A stretch of DNA of 64,000 nt from Amanita rubescens (GCA_015039365.1 WION01000073.1:124001-188000); one strand, 5' to 3'; shown: positions 21,821-33,876, counted from the first letter of the stretch. Numbers and translations are program-made. Notes: generated from the sequence alone by a model not told the origin.

Positions 21821-23130
21821 ATGGCGTCGCCAGTTTCAGCGAACCCGTCCCCATTTCTTATATACGACGGCATCCCTGGTTTTTGACGTAGAAACGATGC
21901 CACTCATACCCGGTATCACCATAGCCGCAGGCCCATCTCATCCCCTCTGGCCCAGACACAGACTGACTCATTGTAGGCCACAGCACTTCTGATCGCGCCC
22001 GCGTCGGAAATGAATACTCCCTTGCCGGTACTAGGACTCCGTGGATGGACACCATGTCTCTCCGCCACGTTGCTGTGAACGAGATATCCTCTCATCGGCA
22101 TCCCTCTGGAACAAGTGGAAAAGGTGCAAGGAGTCGATCTCATCGCGCGTACAAAGAGGAAGAAGAGCGAGCGAGGGAGCGGCTCGAAGATACGGAAACG
22201 GTGGCAAACCTGACGAGGGTTATGGTGGACATGGAGGATCCTCTTCGGGTGTCTTACTGGTCCGAGATGGATTGGAATGGCAACGAAAACGAAAACGAAA
22301 ACAATGATGGAAATAGAACTTGGGAATCGCTCACTTCCGGTAACTCACTCGCAGACGCCGCGAGACTCCATTGCAATATTGAATTGGAACAGGACAAGGC
22401 GAGCGTGCTCATTAAACTCGACCAAATTACTGCAAGCGAGGTTATGCCGCATTCGGACCCAACTTCTACCACCTTCTAACCTATTGCGCCACTGACGTCC
22501 ACATGGTTCACAATGTCTATAACACCATTCCCCCTCCTTCCTCTCCTGGCGTCCGCACCCCGTCTCCTTGACAGGCGTTCTTACTATGGGGTCCAGCTTT
22601 CGCACATATAACAGCGCTTGGGAGAGGTCTATTGAAAGCCCCGAGCGAGTTTATAGAAGGGGGCGTGAAGAGGAGGTCATTTGAGTTGGCGACGGATGCG
22701 AAGGAGATGGCGAGGACGAGGGCGTGGTTGGAGCGGTTGGATTGCATATTGTTGAAAAAGCAGGAAAGTCGAGGGACGTGCCAGTGAGTGGTCTTTCGTT
22801 GCTGTCTTTATTTTTGCTCAAGTTACGTCAAGGTACAAAGTACCTGGCGAAGCTGAACTTGGCCGACCGAATACAGGAGCTTGCAGTTCGCGTGATGGAC
22901 GAGAGTAGGAAGGATCTCGAATCTGATATTGTTCAATCTCCGTGGTTGTCTCAACTAGATCGGAAAGAGCAGGAAAAACTGAAAGCGCTCGGGTCCTGGG
23001 ACTTGGAGAGACCCACGCCTCGAAACCGCTCTTGCTCAAGTTTGGCGCAGAAGCGAGGCTATCTTTGGATATACCGCCACAGTCCACTCCTTCCGTTTCA
23101 GAAACTTCCAAGCACATTTTAAAGGCATAG
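21821..23130 (+). pseudogene. Gene X relic, unit 1 (coiled-coil-like protein)
   Basis: Not identified. A shared gene skeleton can be followed on the plus strand in all three units. It starts MASPVSANPSPF, then has a helix-rich, charged part (EEEERARERLEDTETVANLT, NSLADAARLHCNIELEQDKA, ADRIQELAVRVMDESRKDLE) and ends TPSVSETSKHILKA with TAG at 23128-23130. The segments lie in different frames with no consistent introns, so this copy looks broken. Its end is convergent with cyclin C, 87 bases away. Confidence 0.5.
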
Positions 23131-23217
23131 CATACAATGATGACGTTGCATCTTAGTTACACCTGCTTCATTATTGTCCGTAAATTACAACCCTTCAATA
23201 CTATATAGCCTGCGTCG

Positions 23218-24822
23218 TCATATATTGATCGTTCCCGAACCATCCACACTCAACACACCTGCCTGTACGAGCGAAGCTACACAAGCTTCCCTCATCTTTA
23301 CAAGTAAACTCGACAACATAGCAGGCGTGACGATGGTATCTTGTCCCGCGCCCTCCTCTCCTCCTCCTCCTTGTCCTTGTCCTTCAACATTGTCATAGCC
23401 ATCATCCTGGGAAGGGCCAATTGAAGAAGGCATAGTAATCGACGATGCTGACGAGGCAGCAGACAACGCCGCCGTCGACGCTTTTCCCAGTCTGTGAGAT
23501 TTGGCAGGACTCGATGCGCTCGAGCTGCCTTCGCTGGTACCGGTGTCAGCGGCGCCTTCTTTGTATCGGTCCCATAAGCTCCAGAGGGATATGATTTCTT
23601 GCATGATAGTGGCGATGAGGGGGAGAGAGACGTTCATGTTGGCTAGAAAGGTGAGGATCGTGTTGGGTGGTGAGGGTTTGGATGAGGAGGGTGTTAGTGG
23701 TATTGCGGAGGGGGTGTTGTTGAGTCGGGTTGAGCGGCGCGTTGTTGATGTCGTGGAGGGGGGAGGTGCGGAGGAAGAGGTGGTAGTGGAGGAAGACGAG
23801 CGGGAGGAAGACGAAGACAGGTGGGGTGTGATTTCGAGTCGAGAAGGGGGGTGAAAGACGACTGTGAGGTAGATTGCGGCGACGGCAATGAGATGGGGTG
23901 GGTAGAGGAGGCATATGTTGGATCGGTATGTATCGTTGATGATGAACCTTGGGATAAGTGTGAGATTCGAACAAAGGGGAATAAAGCGGACTTACCATGC
24001 GTGTTGGAATCCGCCTTCTGGGAGTTCGAGTTGGCCTTCTCCGGTTCCCCAATACCGAGGACCGTCGTCTGCGCTCACACCCACGCCAAGTGAATCTTCT
24101 TCTATCGCTTCACCTTCTTCTGTTTCGGTATCTGCCCCTGTACTTCCTGTCGTGGCTGCTCCCCCTGAGGAAGAGGATGGATCCGGTTTGCACAATGCCG
24201 TCAGAGTGCGGTATGGATGAAATACGGTCAGATCGCATTCGAGGTCGTCCACGAGGTAAAACTCCATTTCGGCTATCTTGGTATGATCGAATATGGTAGA
24301 CTTGACGTTGTAGTTGTCTTCTGACGGACCATCATCGGCAGCGGGACTTGAAGTAAAGTAGAAGTGACACGTACGACTGAACAGTGCTCTAGCCTCAGAT
24401 GCGATCACCTTGATGGAGACTGGACATTCTTCTGCTTTGGTAGCGACGTAGCAACACGCGGCGATAACGAGGAAAGGATCTGTCTCTGAATAAGCATTCT
24501 TGAGATAGAACCTCTTGAAAAAGACGATGGCTGTTGCAATGACTCGTTGGCGGAGGGCAATCTTTCTGCCTAATTTCATAATGGCTGCTCGGTAGGTGGG
24601 TTAATAGGCGAGTTCATGGAAGACGAAAGCAGTCACCATTGGCAAAGTAAATGTCCATGAAATCGAAATATTCTGGATCATTAACATAGAGACGATCCCG
24701 AGCGCGAGAACGGGAAATAGTTGCGCGGTCTACTATCCATCGCTTACTAGTGTTCGTCAGCAACCTTGTACGCTTTCAACGGAGACTTACTAGTGAGAAC
24801 TTGCCCAAAAGTCAGCAGCCAT
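23218..24822 (-). CDS. SSN8: Cyclin C / SSN8-like, copy 1 (468 aa)
   Basis: Cyclin partner of Cdk8 in the kinase module of Mediator, acting in the nucleus to control RNA polymerase II transcription. Five exons, 24822-24791, 24746-24637, 24584-24375, 24320-23996 and 23947-23218, sum to 1407 nt in frame. The N-terminus [19 protein letters not shown] is the cyclin C signature. The first cyclin box includes [40 protein letters not shown] and [20 protein letters not shown]. The second includes [20 protein letters not shown]. The C-terminus is a Ser/Thr/Pro-rich extension longer than in yeast. Intact. It is divergent from malate dehydrogenase with 75 bases between start codons. Confidence 0.88.
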
Positions 24823-24897
24823 AATGCAAGCGAGGCTGTTATTCTCACGGACTCGGCGTACAAAAGCGGAACCGGTACAAATTTCGAGAACTCCTCC
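24823..24897. promoter_or_regulatory. 75-bp shared promoter, cyclin C and malate dehydrogenase, unit 1
   Basis: The ATG of cyclin C (24822, minus) and that of malate dehydrogenase (24898, plus) face away from each other with only 75 bases between them. Both 5' untranslated regions and both core promoters must share or overlap this stretch or extend into the partner gene. No TATA box is evident. Confidence 0.6.
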
Positions 24898-26121
24898 ATG
24901 TTGTCCCGTTCTGCTATTCGTTCCCTCTCCTCCACTCGCCTTTTCTCTTCCTCCGCCGCTCGCCAGTCGCGCGTCGCCGTTCTCGGCGCTGGAGGAGGAA
25001 TTGGCCAACCTTTGTCTCTACTTCTCAAGTCGGACCCCTTGGTTACGTCTTTGAGTCTCTACGATATCAAGGGTGCTCCGGGTGTCGCCGCGGATGTTAG
25101 CCACGTCGACACACCCTCGGAAGTCAAGGGCTACGCTGCTGACCAGCTAGACCAAGCTTTGGAAGATGTCCAAGTTGTTGTCATCCCCGCCGGCGTGCCC
25201 CGGAAGGTGAGCTGTCCGTTCCCGCGAACCACTATTCCTTATTCACGTTAAATTTTAACAGCCAGGAGTAAGTACTTTACATTTCTGTCGACATTGAACA
25301 TGACTTAACCCCACCAAGATGACTCGTGATGATCTATTCAACGTACGTCGTGTCGACCTCGTGCAGTAGCAATGACTGATCTACAGACAGACTAATGCCT
25401 CCATCGTCCGAGACCTCGCAAGTGCCGTTGCCCGCGTCTCACCAGAAGCCCACATTCTCGTCATCTCCAACCCTGTCAACTCCACCGTTCCAATCGTCGC
25501 TCGCACCCTCGAAAAGGCAGGCGTATTCAACCCTGCTCGAGTGTTCGGTGTAACCACCCTTGATGTCGTCCGCGCTGCCAAGTTCCTTTCTGGCATCGCT
25601 GGCGTCAGCCCATCGGAGACACTGGTGACCGTTGTCGGTGGCCACAGTGGCCCAACAATTGTCCCTCTGCTTTCCCAGACGCTACATGGGAAGAAGGTGA
25701 CCGGCGAGACGTTGGACAAGTTGGTGCACAGAATCCAGTTCGGTGGCGACGAGGTTGTCAAGGCTAAGGATGGCGCAGGAAGCGCTACCCTTTCTATGGC
25801 CTACGCCGGTGCCAAGTTCACCAATACACTCTTGAGGGGTTTGAATGGCGAAAAGGGCGTTATTGCGCCTACGTTTGTCAAGAGCCCGTTGTTCGCTGAC
25901 CAAGGCATCGACTTTTTCTCGTCCAACGTAGAACTTGGCGTACGTTTTGATTATTTTTGCGTCGTCAGTTATTGTTGACTGATATTGGTGATTTTCAGCC
26001 CAATGGTGTGGAAAAGATTTACCCAATTGGCGAGTTGTCGCCAGAGGAGCAAAAGTTACTAGAGGCATGCTTGCCTGAATTGAGGAAGAATATTGAAAAA
26101 GGAAAGCAATTCGTTGCTTAG
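24898..26121 (+). CDS. MDH1: Mitochondrial malate dehydrogenase, copy 1 (336 aa)
   Basis: NAD-dependent malate dehydrogenase of the TCA cycle, mitochondrial matrix. Exons 24898-25206, 25262-25267, 25319-25342, 25391-25939 and 25999-26121 sum to 1011 nt. The first about 24 residues ([20 protein letters not shown]) are a Ser/Arg-rich mitochondrial presequence. The nucleotide loop is [19 protein letters not shown]. Substrate Arg residues occur in [17 protein letters not shown], the second part of the active site in [11 protein letters not shown], and the catalytic His in [15 protein letters not shown]. Exon 2 is only six bases (Pro-Gly). Start chosen at the presequence; an upstream in-frame ATG (24766) would overlap cyclin C. 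Intact. Confidence 0.92.
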
Positions 26122-26299
26122 ATTACTTTAGACGAGGATGTGATTCCCTCCATATCCCTAGCCGTATATGTAATGGATTATGTTGATTACTGCCGCTGGT
26201 TGTTACGCTGTCTTTGATTTTTCCCTGCCACGTCGTCGCGCCACGCAGCACGCACAGTCGGTCGAACGTGCGATTATTTTTTCATGTATATATTAGAAA
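26122..26299. other. Malate dehydrogenase 3' flank
   Basis: 3' untranslated region, repeated at 35176-35353 (unit 2) and as a scar at 41620-41760 (unit 3). Contains TATATGTAATGGATTATG and CCACGTCGTCGCGCCACG. Confidence 0.5.
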
Positions 26300-26820
26300 G
26301 CACTGCACAACGTCCAGCCCTTGACCGCTGCGATCACGACGCGCATGTTCAGGTGGGCCACGTGTGCCACTTGGATGAGTCCATCCCTTCACTTATCCTT
26401 CTGGATCTCCTTTCTGCTCATGGCTCCTACCATTCTTCTGGTATCAAAAACATCGATGGTTGCCCAAGCGATAGATGAGACCAGACAGAACACGACGCCC
26501 CAGCTCTACCGCCGTCTCCCAAGCCTGTCTAAAGAGCTCAACCACTTGGCTCAAGCTTTTCAGAAAGCGAAGACGGATAACGTGTAGCACCACGTCGCGC
26601 CGAGGCTTGCAACTGCCAGAAGAGCAAATAGGACGACGTGGGGGCGGGTTGTTCGCGCCGTTCTTCTGGTTGGAGTCGCTTAGATTGCTTGTACGCGCTG
26701 AAGGCGAGCAGCGGGTAAGAGAAGAGGGTTGAATGTGCTCGGTAGCTGACCAGGTACTATAGATTGCGCCGCTGTTCGTCACGCCCGCATATCGCCGCTA
26801 CTACACTACTCGCACCCATT
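26300..26820 (-). pseudogene. Membrane-protein gene relic, unit 1
   Basis: Minus-strand pieces read as a small multi-spanning membrane protein: ALFSYPLLAFSAYKQSKRLQ, then LFALLAVASLGATW, then FRQAWETAVE, and SIAWATIDVFDTRRMVGAMS, ending RKEIQKDK. The pieces lie in different frames and stop codons intervene. The unit 3 copy (41762-42260) keeps other parts better. I recognise it as a type seen in basidiomycetes with no known function. Confidence 0.4.
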
Positions 26821-27230
26821 GTCAAGCAATATACGGTGCTTGGTCTTACTATCGTAACACTCTCGGTGTTGTGAATGTGATTTCAAGCATCCTAACGGTG
26901 TTCTGTAATGTAACTCAGTAGGTCACGGATACAAGTTGAAACGTACCGCTACCTGACAACATTTTACAGGAATGCCAGGATCGAACTTAGGGTAATATGA
27001 ATGTCTGCCCACGATGGCTATCTGCGGTTCGGATCAGATGGACTGTTGTAAGGATGACCGCACCTTGCCAAAGCTTTGTTGGCGAGGAATTACAGGCAGT
27101 GCGCAAATCAATATGTGCCCTAGTACTAAGCCTGCTACGATAGGGAAAAGAATGCTCGTTCAAAGAGGCTGTCGAAGAAAAACTGGTGCGTAATGCGTAA
27201 TGTGTGCCAAATTACTAGGACAGGCCTCAG
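26821..27230. other. Intergenic remnant upstream of the peptidase scrap, unit 1
   Basis: About 410 bases alignable in patches with 35880-36190 and 42360-42640. In unit 3 this stretch is the upstream region of the intact peptidase. No gene of its own. Confidence 0.4.
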
Positions 27231-27363
27231 CATACCTCGGTATCTGGCCTTTCCACTTACATGATGAAATGTTTGCAGGTATATGATTTGGTGAATGGTA
27301 CGCTGGAACAGTTTGCCTTGCATCAGTGGGAGTCTGTGGGACCACTATTGCCACAGCTTAACA
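27231..27363 (+). pseudogene. Last-exon scrap of the S33 peptidase, unit 1
   Basis: CATACCTCGGTATCTGGCCT follows an acceptor-like GGCCTCAG and aligns with the last exon of the intact peptidase in unit 3, which starts just before CATACCTCGATATCTGGCCC at about 44807. It then runs to GGACCACTATTGCCACAGCT. The whole upstream part of the gene, including the nucleophile, is missing. Confidence 0.8.
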
Positions 27364-27583
27364 ACAGAAGAAGTTTTTAAAGGGATACTAGACAGTATAC
27401 AATGACTTTGTAACTATTGTTAAATTACAACACTTCGGAGTAGTACTATCAAGTGTCATGTCAAACTTAAATGTCTCAGTGCTTGTCCTACCCTGAAATA
27501 CCACCAAAACTTCTAATTGCATAATATTCACTACTAAACTTAAAAACATTATATTTACAAGACAACTTGTGACAAACTGCTGT
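27364..27583. other. Junction between unit 1 and unit 2
   Basis: Here the peptidase scrap passes into the 3' flank of NB-ARC/TPR gene B. The same junction type occurs at 36251-36480. It marks the duplication boundary: peptidase 3' end joined to the NB-ARC/TPR 3' flank. Confidence 0.55.
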
Positions 27584-30288
27584 TTAAACTTTGCCATAAG
27601 TGATGGGTACATTGCTGCTGCCTTTACCATCAAGTTGATGCTTCAATCTGAGCTTCCTGAAGTGATTTGTAGTTGGGTGTTGGGATCCCATAGTTTCCTC
27701 CATTAACACAATGGCTTGTGCAAGTAAAACATCAGCCTTATCCAACCTCCCCTGACTTTGGTATGTGACTGCTAGATTAGCCATGCTTGTCAGAGTATTT
27801 GGGTGGTGTGATCCAAGCTTTTCTTTGCTTGCCTTCATGACTTGTACCTCCAGCTTCTCTGCTTCATCCCACCTCCCCTGATTCCAGTATGTTGTTGCTA
27901 GATTAGCCATGCTTGTCAGAGTGTCTGGGTGGTGTGAACCAAGCTTTTCTTTCCTTGTCTCCATGACTTGTACCTCCAGCTTTTCTGCTTCATCCCACCT
28001 CCCCTGATTCCTGTATGTGGCTCCTAGATTACCCATGCTTCTTAGAGTGTTCGGGTGGTGTGAACCAAGCTTTTCTTTCCATGTCTCCATGACTTGTACC
28101 TCCAGCTTCTCTGCTTCATCCCACCTCCCCTGATTCCTGTATGTGACTGCTAGATTACCCATGCTTCTCAGAGTGTCTGGGTGGTGTGATCCAAGCTTTT
28201 CTTTGCTTGCCTTCATGACTTGTACCTTCAGCTTCTCTGCTTCATCCCACCTCCCCTGATGCCAGTATGTTGATGCTAGATTACCCATGCTTGTCAGAGT
28301 GTCTGGGTGGTGTGATCCAAGCTTTTCTTTGTTTGCCTTCATGACTTGTACCCCCAGCTTCTCTGCTTCATCCCACCTCCCTTGACTCCTGTATGTGGCT
28401 GCTAGATTAGCCATGCTTCTCAGAGTGTCTGGGTTGTGTGAACCAAGCTTTTCTTTCCTTGCCTTCATGACTTGTACCCCCAGCTTCTCTGCTTCATCCC
28501 ACCTCCCCTGATGCCAGTATGTTGTTGCTAGATTAGCCATGCTTGTCAGAGTGTCTGGGTGGTGTGAACCAAGCTTTTCTTTCCTTGTCTCCATGACTTG
28601 TACCTCCAGCTTCTCTTTTTCATTCCATCCTCCAATACGATCAAATACAAGTGCAAATCTAACACATTCATCATCATAGTAGACAGTGCTCAAACTTAAA
28701 TCTACTGCATGATCATAATTTGCTTTAATATGGGGACCAAGCAGACCACACAACTTATAGTTGTCAACACTATAGTTCAGCTCTACAGAACATGCTAGCA
28801 TGGCCCTTGTCATTGAAATCTGCCTAGTATTTTCTTTGTCTGGAATTCTGCCTCTGTTCCAAGAGTTCACTAATGGATGTACTGAGTACATTTTACCACT
28901 CTTCTTCAGCAGGGAAAATGATAGCAGCACTTGTATCCCTAGTTGAAATTTTATTATATCCCATTCTCCCTTCTTATCCAAAAACAACATGTTAGGATCC
29001 AACATTGGTATTGACAATGGGAGACCCAATTTCTGTTCTTCATCAATGTTCCTCTTCTTGTAATTTTCTGCTGCAATTTTAAACAATTCTTCTGGAATAT
29101 TTTCATGATGCAGGAAGGCAATTATTCTATACAGGGTAGTAGCACTCTTGGCTGCTACAACTTCCTGAGCATCTAATTCCTTTGAAACATGTGTCTCAAT
29201 CTCTTTTATTGAAATCTCCCAAGTTCCATATGTAGATGATCCATAACCAGATGCACCTTTGAAAGAAGGATTATTCATTAGTTGATCATGGTGTTTTGCA
29301 TATATTTCCAGGTAATCTCCAAGTGAACATCTGCAGGCCATCATGTATGCCCCAGCCTGGTCAATTGCAAGAGGAATACCACCAAGCTTTGAGATAAGAT
29401 GCTTGGCCAAAATTTGAACCTCAGATGTGTAATTTAGCCTAGCTGATTTGGAAAGCAATGATAGAGCCTCTTCTTCTTCCATTTCAAGAATTTCCATAGA
29501 TTCTTCTGTGATCCTACACATTTCAGAATTCCTGCTTGTTATCAAAAAATTTCCTCCATTTCCAGGTGGGAGAAATTTCTCAACCACTTGGTATCCACCA
29601 TCTGCATTATCATATATCATCAACCAATTTGACTTTCTAGAAATCCATTTGAGAGTATGTGCAGCTGAGGAGACAGCTTCAGGAGGGGCATTATTTGCTT
29701 GAGCAATCTGCCTGAGTCTGATATCAACAGCACTTTCTGAAGAAGCATCAATCCAAAATATGTCAGAAAATCTACAGTAACTCAGTTAATTTATATAGCC
29801 ACAGAAGTTTAGCACTCACAAACTTTCATTTTCTTCAATAAATTTGAGGCAAATCTGAGTTTTGCCAATACCTCCCAAACCATGCAAAAGAAATGATTTC
29901 CTTTTCTCCATGCCATTGACAAAATGATCCTTTAACCTCTGTAGATATGCACTACGACCTGTAAACATCATGCTAGAGTGGTTCACAGGAGGCAAAGGTG
30001 CCATCACTTCAGCAGAAACTGAAGGATTGTTGATTTGCTAAGGGTTATCATGACCATGGATATATTCACACCAGCACAATAGTTGTCACATACTATGATG
30101 TTATGGATGTAATTCCCACAGACATCAACCAACTGGCTATTTGCAATTGTGACATTCTGAGCTGAAGCAAAGGTACCTGCACCAGTGGGTCCAGAGCTGG
30201 CTGCAACTGGAAGGATATTATTGCTATTGATATCCCTGGACTCATAATCTGCCATATTGCGGCTTTGGAATGAGATGCAGTTGCCCAT
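27584..30288 (-). CDS. NB-ARC/TPR STAND protein B (NOD-like receptor), 866 aa
   Basis: Second copy of the receptor. Exons 30288-30094, 30037-29820 and 29771-27584 join in frame (195+218+2188 nt). The N-terminal 138 residues differ from copy A at only one place that I see (GRSAYL versus GRNAYL), including MGNCIS and the Walker A GLGGIGKT. The NB-ARC region differs by scattered substitutions and one missing codon (TSEVQ versus TSENVQ). The TPR domain is much shorter: 7 full units from about residue 520 to 813. The C-terminus, LDKADVLLAQAIVLMEETMG then SQHPTTNHFRKLRL, is shared with copy C but not A. No breaks, so it should be functional. Confidence 0.85.
27746..28627 (-). repeat. 126-bp TPR repeat array B, 7 units
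   Basis: Seven 126-bp units of the same type as arrays A and C. Some variants occur only here, such as WH and RS at unit positions 38-39, ETW and KAN at 13-15, and Gly at unit position 9 in two units (KLGVQVM). Confidence 0.9.
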
Positions 30289-30861
30289 GCAAAGTGAGGG
30301 AGAGTGTGCCTGAGGGTGTGTGCAAAGCACACTTTACTAATGTGGTTGTCAAGAAGAAAGAGAGATTGTAACGCACGATGTCACGCTCAGCGTTGTGCAT
30401 TTTTTGTGAAACATCGCTGGCATATGGCAGTATTAACGTACGATGCTACTACCCTGCGTTATCACGCCGAGCCCGCCATGTAGCCCTCCATCGGCTCTAG
30501 TTCATTCACAACTAGCGACAGAATGCTTCTGCTGAGTCTGACCATTTGATCCCCCTTCCACACCTCAGCAGTGCGGCTTTTCTCTCGCCTTCCACGACCG
30601 CGATTGCCAATATTTTTTCCCGCCATCGCGCTTCTCTCCACTGCCTTCACCGCCCGCGTTCGTCCGATTCGTCTCCCGCGATTATCTTGCAACCCCGTCT
30701 TTCCCTTCGACCTCGTTTTCTCTCCCAGTACACTTCCAGCGCATCGGTCTCGCTACAACTTCTCCCCACCGTAACTTCGCACTCGACCTCGCATACCTCC
30801 CTCCCAGACCCATCCGAATGGAGCCTTTCCGAAAGTGGCTGGACAAAGTACTTCTACAAAC
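30289..30861. other. Flank between NB-ARC/TPR gene B and gene X relic
   Basis: Promoter side of NB-ARC/TPR gene B. It is nearly the same as 21258-21820, with a few base differences and a short insertion (CATATGGCAG near 30421). No gene recognised. Confidence 0.45.
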
Positions 30862-32181
30862 ATGGCGTCGCCAGTTTCAGCGAACCCGTCCCCTTTCTTA
30901 TCTACGACGGCGTCCCAGGATTTTGACGTAGAAACGATGCCAATAGACTTACCCATACCCCGTCATCGCCATAGCCGCCGGCCCATCTCATCCCCTCTGG
31001 CCCAGACACAGACCGACTCGTTGTAGGCCAAACACTTCTTTTGATCGCGCCCGCGTCGAAAATGAATACTCCCTTTCCGGTACTAGGACTCCGTGGATGG
31101 ACACCATGTCTCTCCATCACGTTGCTGTGAACAAGATATCCTCTCGCTAGCATCCCGCGTGGAACAAGTGGAAAAGGCGCAAGGAGTCGAGGCGATCAAG
31201 TTATCATTGATCTCATCGCGCGTACAAAGAGGAAGAAGAGCGAGCGAGGGAGCGACTACGGAAACGGTGGCAAACTTGACGAGGGTTATGGTGGACATGG
31301 AGGATCCTCTTCGGGTGTCTTACTGGTCCGAGATGGATTGGAATGGCAACGAAAACGAAAACGAAAACAATGATGGAAATAGAACTTGGGAATCGCTCAC
31401 TTCCGCCAACTCACTCGCAGACGCCGCGAGACTCCATTGCAATATTGAATTGGAACAGGACAAGGCGAGCGTGCTCATTAAACTCGACCAAATTACTGCA
31501 AGCGAGGTTATGCCGCATTCGGACCCAACTTCTACCACCTTCTAACCTATTGCGCCACTGACGTCCACATGGTTCACAATGTCTATAACACCATTCCCCC
31601 TCCTTCCTCTCCTGGCGTCCGCACTCCGTCTCCTTGACAGGCGTTCTTACTATGGGGTCCAGCTTTCGTACATTTAACAGCGCTTGGGAGGGGTCTATTG
31701 ACAGCGCCGAGCGGGTTTATAGAAGAGGGCGTGAAGAGGGGTTGGCGAGGACGAGGGGATGGGAGAAGGGCCCGTGGTTGGCGCGTTTGGATTGTATATT
31801 GTTGAAAAAGCAGGAAAGTCGAGGGACGTGCTGGTGAGTGGTCTTTCGTTGCTGTCTTTATTTTTGCTCAAGTTACGTCAGGGTACAAAGAACCTAGTGA
31901 AGCTGAACTTGGCCGACCGAATACAGGAGCTTGCAGTTCGTGTGATGATGGGCGAGACTAGGAAGGATCTCGAATCTGACATTGTTCAATCTCCGTAGTT
32001 GTCTCAACTAGATTGAAGCGCGGAAAGAGCAGGAAAAACTGAAAGCGCCCGGGTCCTGGGACTCGGAGAGACCCACGCCTCGAAACCGCTCTTGCTCAAG
32101 TTTGGCGCCGAAGCGAGGCTATCATATACCGCCGCTCCTTCTTCCCTTTCGGAAACTTCCAAGCACATTTTAAAGGCATAG
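30862..32181 (+). pseudogene. Gene X relic, unit 2
   Basis: Second copy of the unidentified gene. Same opening (MASPVSANPSPF), helix-rich charged middle (DILSLASRVEQVEKAQGVEA and SLADAARLHCNIELEQDKAS) and end (HILKA, TAG 32179-32181). It keeps a 21-base piece, coding for KLSLISS, that is missing in unit 1. It carries its own damage, for example a TAG in place of TGG in the SPWLSQLD motif at about 31995. Frames change repeatedly, so it is not functional as it stands. Confidence 0.5.
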
Positions 32182-32262
32182 CGTACAATGACGTTGCATC
32201 TTAGTTACAAACATGTATTGTCCGTAAATTACAACACTTCAATACTAGGTAGCCTTACGTCG

Positions 32263-33876
32263 TCATAGATTGATCGTTCCCGAACCATCCACACTCAACA
32301 CACCTGCCTGCACGAGCGAAGCCACACATGCTTCCCTCATCTTCACAAGTAAACTCGACAACATAGCAGGCGTGACGATAGTATCTTGTCCCGCGCCCTC
32401 CTCTCCTCCTTCTCGTCCTTTTCCTTGTCCTTCAACATCGTCATAGCCATCATCCTGGGAATGGCCAATTGAAGAAGAAGGCATAGTAATCGACGATGCT
32501 GACGAGGCAGCTGACAACGCCGCCGTCGACGCTTTTCCCAGTCTGTGAGATTTAGCAGGACTCGATGCGCTCGAGCTGCCTTCGCTGGTACCAGTGTCAG
32601 CGGCGCCTTCTTTGTATCGGTCCCATAAGCTCCAGAGGGATATGATTTCTTGCATGATAGTGGCGATGAGGGGGAGAGAGACGTTCATGTTGGCTAGAAA
32701 GGTGAGGATCGTGTCGGGTGGTGAGGGTTTGGATGAGGAGGGTGTTAGTGGTATTGCGGAGGGGGTGTTGTTGAGTCGGGTTGAGCGGCGCGTTGTTGAT
32801 GTCGTGGAGGGGGGAGGTGCGGAGGAAGAGGTGGTAGTGGAGGAAGACGAGCGGGAGGAAGACGAAGACAGGTGGGGTGTGATTTCGAGTCGAGAAGGGG
32901 GGTGAAAGACAACTGTGAGGTAGATTGCGGCGACGGCAATGAGATGGGGTGGGTAGAGGAGGCATATGTTGGATCGGTATGTATCGTTGATGATGAACCT
33001 TGGGGGGTAAGTGTGAGATTCGAACAAAGGGGAATAAAGAGGACTTTACCATGCGTGTTGGAATCCGCCTTCTGGGAGTTCGAGTTGGCCTTCTCCGGTT
33101 CCCCAATACCGAGGACCGTCGTCTGCGCTCACACCCACGCCAAGTGAATCTTCTTCTATCGCTTCGCCTTCTTCTGTTTCGGTATCTGCCCCTGTACTTC
33201 CTGTCGTGGCTGCTCCCCCTGAGGAAGAGGATGGATCCGGTTTGCACAATGCCGTCAGAGTGCGGTATGGATGAAAGACGGTGAGATCGCATTCGAGGTC
33301 ATCCACGAGGTAAAACTCCATTTCGGCTATCTTGGTATGATCGAATATGGTAGACTTGACGTTGTAGTTGTCTTCTGACGGACCATCATCGACAGCGGGA
33401 CTTAAAGTAAAGTAGAAGTGACACGTACGACTGAATAGTGCTCTAGCCTCGGATGCGATCACCTTGATGGAAACTGGACATTCCTCCGCTTTGGTAGCAA
33501 CATAGCAACACGCGGCGATAACGAGGAAAGGATCTGTCTCTGAATAAGCGTTCTTGAGATAGAACCTCTTGAAAAAGACGATGGCAGTTGCGATGACTCG
33601 TTGGCGGAGGGCGATCTTTCGGCCTAATTTCATAATGGCTGCTCGGTAGGTGGGTTAATAGGCGAGTCCATGGAAGACGAAAGCAGTCACCATTGGCAAA
33701 GTAAATGTCCATGAAATCGAAATATTCTGGATCATTAACATAGAGACGATCCCGAGCGCGAGAACGGGAAATAGTTGCGCGGTCTACTATCCATCGCTTA
33801 CTAGTGTTCGTCAGCAACCTTGTACGCTTTCAACGGAGACTTACTAGTGAGAACTTGCCCAAAAGTCAGCAGCCAT
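32263..33876 (-). CDS. SSN8: Cyclin C / SSN8-like, copy 2 (470 aa)
   Basis: Second copy of the Mediator kinase-module cyclin. Exons 33876-33845, 33800-33691, 33638-33429, 33374-33050 and 32998-32263 sum to 1413 nt in frame. The cyclin boxes match copy 1. Differences are in the low-complexity C-terminal extension (two extra codons near PSSSIGHSQ and [11 protein letters not shown]), in introns and at silent sites. It is intact and shares the 75-bp divergent arrangement with its malate dehydrogenase. Two active copies would double the dose of this regulator unless one is silenced. Confidence 0.87.

Noticed and set aside
21512..21886. Ser/Pro-rich plus-strand ORF between receptor and gene X
   Set aside because: Overlaps equally long ORFs in other frames, changes its C-terminus between units, and shows no domain; most likely non-coding upstream sequence of gene X.
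23546..24052. Arg/Pro-rich minus-strand ORF of 168 codons overlapping cyclin C (and 32597-33292)
   Set aside because: It is an out-of-frame reading of the low-complexity cyclin C exon and differs between units by frameshifting indels that the cyclin frame tolerates.
25381..25761. Minus-strand ORF of 126 codons over malate dehydrogenase
   Set aside because: Antisense shadow in GC-rich coding DNA; identical in both units because the gene is identical.
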